From contig JABHYO010000184.1 in NCBI GenBank assembly GCA_018656865.1, positions 1 to 34,462 of the forward strand: a stretch of 34,462 nucleotides of DNA. The letters are read 5' to 3'. Below, in pieces: positions 32,545-34,462 of this stretch. A program made the position numbers and the translations under genes. Every line of letters begins with the position of its first letter. The first letter of the stretch is position 1. The notes below the pieces were generated by a model, which worked only from the letters and a program-made list of their open reading frames with translations, made no database searches and was not told where the DNA came from. The DNA is from Gammaproteobacteria bacterium. Its GTDB lineage: Bacteria > Pseudomonadota > Gammaproteobacteria > Pseudomonadales > Azotimanducaceae.

Positions 32545-32967
32545 TCAATCAGGGCGGCTCTTCATCTTTTCCTCGAAGTCCCGAATCGCCTCATACTCGA
32601 AGCCGGTGTGCAAAAGGTCACTAACTGAAAATTGCCTGACCTCTTCCAGCGAATGCCAGCCGATCTTGTGAATTTCACTGCGATCAAATCTGATAATCGG
32701 TTCCGGAAAGGTCGTCCCGTAAATTCGATGGTGGTGACCTTTATACCGATAATCGCCTACCTGCGAGTAACCCTCAGGGGCAATATAGAGTTCTTCTTTC
32801 AATTCGCGCGCCAATGCCTCGATAAGGTCTTCACCTTGCTCGATTCTGCCACCCGGGAATCCCCAGCGTTTTTTACCAGCGAAGGTGAGGGTCTGATGCA
32901 TCACCAGAAAGTACCGGTCCTCCTGCTTGAGGATGCACCTTACCGTTCGATGTTTTGGTTTCTTCAC
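32545..32967 (-). CDS. Nudix hydrolase
   Basis: The 140-residue product contains a Nudix box: G40-x5-E46-x7-REL-x-EE-x-Y-I. The usual Gly before the last hydrophobic residue is Tyr61, a departure from the consensus, but all catalytic glutamates (Glu55, Glu58, Glu59) are kept. Such enzymes cleave X-linked nucleoside diphosphates. The frame is open upstream to 33201, but that would overlap the divergent gene at 33128; the GTG at 32965-32967 has CAGGAA before it and starts KKPKHRTVRCILKQ, so it was taken as the start. Substrate unknown. Confidence 0.88.
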   Translation of the reverse strand: MKKPKHRTVRCILKQEDRYFLVMHQTLTFAGKKRWGFPGGRIEQGEDLIEALARELKEELYIAPEGYSQVGDYRYKGHHHRIYGTTFPEPIIRFDRSEIHKIGWHSLEEVRQFSVSDLLHTGFEYEAIRDFEEKMKSRPD

Positions 32968-33127
32968 TATGGTGTTTCCTGATGGTGGTAATGCGGCGCT
33001 ATTCGAATTGATCGGAAATTGTATCTCAGTCAGCCGCGTGCAGGCATGTTTAAAGTAGACGCGGCTATATTGCGGGCAATGATTGCTATAAAGTTCAGCG
33101 TTCGAATTTCGACTTAAGGATTGAAGC

Positions 33128-33997
33128 GTGAATACAGGAAAACTGGGAGTATGGTATTTCTTAGACGGTTTGAACTCTGCAGATGCAGCAGCGACAGCCA
33201 AACGTATTGAATCCCTCGGTTATGGCACTTTGTGGATTCCAGAATCTCTCGGTAAGAGTCCGGTTGCATTGTCATCCTGGTTGCTGGCGAATACCACATC
33301 ACTGAACATCGCAACCGGGATCATCAATATCTATCACCGTGAGCCGGGTGTCACCGTGGCGGCACAAAAAACGCTCGCGGAACAATCAGCAGGTCGCTTT
33401 CTTCTAGGCATGGGCGTTTCGCACCAGCCGCTTGTCGAGGGTGTCAGGGGGCTGGAATATGGCCCGCCTGTGGCGACGATGCGCACCTATCTGGAAGGCA
33501 TGGCTGTTGCACCTTACAGCGGGGTAGCCCCGAGCGAGGAACCGCCGACTGTCATTGCTGCGCTCGGCCCGAAAATGCTGGAGCTTGCTGCCAGCGCCTG
33601 CAATGGTGCTCACCCCTATTTCTCCTCACCGGATCATACGAGGATGGCATCGGAAATCATGGGGCCGGATGCAATGCTTTGCGTTGAACAGAAGGTTATT
33701 CTCGAAACAGACCCGGCTAAAGCGAGGGAACTGGCCAGACCTGTTGCTGCGATTTATCAGGGGCTGCCCAACTATCGCAATAACTGGCTACGCATGGGAT
33801 TGAGCGAAGCCGACATCAATGATTTGAGCGACAAGTTCATCGACACGACCTTTGCCTGGGGCAATGCCGATGCCATCAAGGCTCGAATCAGTGAGCACAT
33901 GGACGCTGGCGCAACACATGTCTGTGTGCAACCGGTTAATCCCAACGGGCAAGTTGGCGATCTGCACTGGGAATGCCTGGAGGCGATCGCGGAGTAG
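33128..33997 (+). CDS. LLM-class F420-dependent oxidoreductase
   Basis: The 289-residue TIM-barrel protein (MNTGKLGVWYFLDGLNSADA) includes RIESLGYGTLWIPESLGKSP, NIATGIINIYHREPGVTVAA, AGRFLLGMGVSHQPLVEGV and EEPPTVIAALGPKMLELAAS, which fit the F420-dependent luciferase-like group (TIGR03620-type). It would transfer a hydride between F420 and a substrate that is unknown. The start is a GTG with TAAGGA before it. It differs clearly from the related gene at the left edge, so the two are old paralogues rather than a recent duplication. No F420 synthesis genes are in the window. Confidence 0.88.
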   Translation: MNTGKLGVWYFLDGLNSADAAATAKRIESLGYGTLWIPESLGKSPVALSSWLLANTTSLNIATGIINIYHREPGVTVAAQKTLAEQSAGRFLLGMGVSHQPLVEGVRGLEYGPPVATMRTYLEGMAVAPYSGVAPSEEPPTVIAALGPKMLELAASACNGAHPYFSSPDHTRMASEIMGPDAMLCVEQKVILETDPAKARELARPVAAIYQGLPNYRNNWLRMGLSEADINDLSDKFIDTTFAWGNADAIKARISEHMDAGATHVCVQPVNPNGQVGDLHWECLEAIAE

Positions 33998-34293
33998 GTC
34001 CCCGGGGAAGTTCCCAATCAGATGGAGAGGGAGCGAGTAGGAATCAATTGAGATAGAGGCACACGGACTAGTCTTCGAGGCCTGGCGGACAGCTCAGAAG
34101 GTGCGCCGTTGATCATTTTGCTTGATGGGTTGGTGAGGGTCTCTTTATGACTGGCCGGCTATCTTATTGAAATAATTGAGGATAAAGTTTCCGTATCAAT
34201 AGCATACCCCCTAATGTAACCCTCAAGCGCGTGCAAGAAGCCCGTTTTTCTCAACATCTTAGATAGCGCAGTAGCAGCTTACCCTTGGTAGAT
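33998..34293. other. intergenic stretch without recognised features
   Basis: About 300 bp between the F420-type gene and the frame entering from the right edge. It has no open frame of note. CCCCGGGG lies just after the stop codon. No terminator, RNA gene or repeat was convincing. Confidence 0.5.
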
Positions 34294-34461
34294 TCAAACT
34301 CTTCTAGATAGGTTATCTCGATAAGCATTAGCGAGGTTGGCCAGGCGCTTGCACTTTTCTAAAACAACCGAGAATTCTTTGGACCGGTCAAAACCTATAA
34401 GTTTTGCAATCCTGTAAGGAGGCTTTTTACTGGTGAATTCGAGCCCGGCCTGATTACAGAA
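34294..34461 (-). CDS. C-terminal end of an unknown protein, partial (5' end beyond the window)
   Basis: The reverse strand is open from the right edge to TGA at 34294-34296, giving 55 residues that include PPYRIAKLIGFDRSKEFSVV and LEKCKRLANLANAYRDNLSR. The composition is ordinary (charged, helical) and looks coding. No family recognised. It may be the end of a longer gene to the right, or chance. Confidence 0.4.
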   Translation of the reverse strand, partial: FCNQAGLEFTSKKPPYRIAKLIGFDRSKEFSVVLEKCKRLANLANAYRDNLSRRV

Positions 34462-34462
34462 G

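Noticed and set aside
32968..33201. Longer start for the Nudix protein
   Set aside because: It would overlap the divergent F420-type gene by 74 bp and adds a stretch without family features.

Overview
The window reads as chromosomal DNA of a gammaproteobacterium, probably an environmental (marine or soil) lineage. Three things point there: OxyR with both redox cysteines, HrpB, DinB behind an Escherichia-type LexA box, and OmpW; the linked set of an ECF-like sigma factor, a DUF3619-like protein and a DUF3106 protein; and the gene density, overlapping starts and Shine-Dalgarno sites. No tRNA, rRNA, CRISPR array, transposase or phage gene was seen. Identifications are from reading motifs, not from database searches.

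Layout. 1-673 (-): start of an F420-type luciferase-like oxidoreductase that runs off the left edge. 802-6209 (+): a small coiled-coil protein, a PEP-synthase/rifampin-phosphotransferase-like enzyme behind a perfect 16-bp palindrome, and a molybdopterin oxidoreductase. 6246-8650 (-): an FAD dehydrogenase, an AhpD-like protein and a HIT protein. 8841-11277 (+): a sigma-factor operon (sigma factor, membrane protein, tiny acidic exported protein, basic DUF3106 protein) followed by an EF-hand protein. 11274-13961 (-): SOS-controlled dinB, then an alpha/beta hydrolase and SRPBCC protein pair. 14071-15516 (+): a serine hydrolase and a small protein. 15614-20932 (+): a tight operon of a fused heme-motif/beta-propeller protein, a DUF2135-like lipoprotein, a cytochrome c, a PQQ-dependent dehydrogenase lipoprotein and a FetB-type permease. 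21038-23528 (-): oxyR and katA. 23712-28547 (+): a thiamine-diphosphate enzyme, OmpW and a neutral ceramidase. 28806-32503 (+): a Fic protein behind an operator-like repeat array, then hrpB. 32545-34462: a Nudix hydrolase (-), a second F420-type oxidoreductase (+), and an open frame (-) entering from the right edge.

How the genes may work together. The 15.6-20.9 kb operon looks like a periplasmic oxidation module: the quinoprotein oxidises a substrate, the small cytochrome c accepts electrons, and the heme-motif propeller and lipoprotein are probable partners. oxyR and katA form a peroxide defence block flanked by a 22-nt near-perfect direct repeat, which suggests the block was inserted between its neighbours. 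The many dehydrogenases and hydrolases (steroid-dehydrogenase-like flavoprotein, alpha/beta hydrolase, serine hydrolase, ceramidase, F420 enzymes) fit a degrader of lipids and other reduced organic compounds.

The most interesting points are the PQQ/propeller operon, the repeat flanking katA-oxyR, the dyad array in front of fic, the molybdoenzyme without an evident Cys/Sec/Ser metal ligand, and the ceramidase with Thr in place of its expected nucleophilic Ser.
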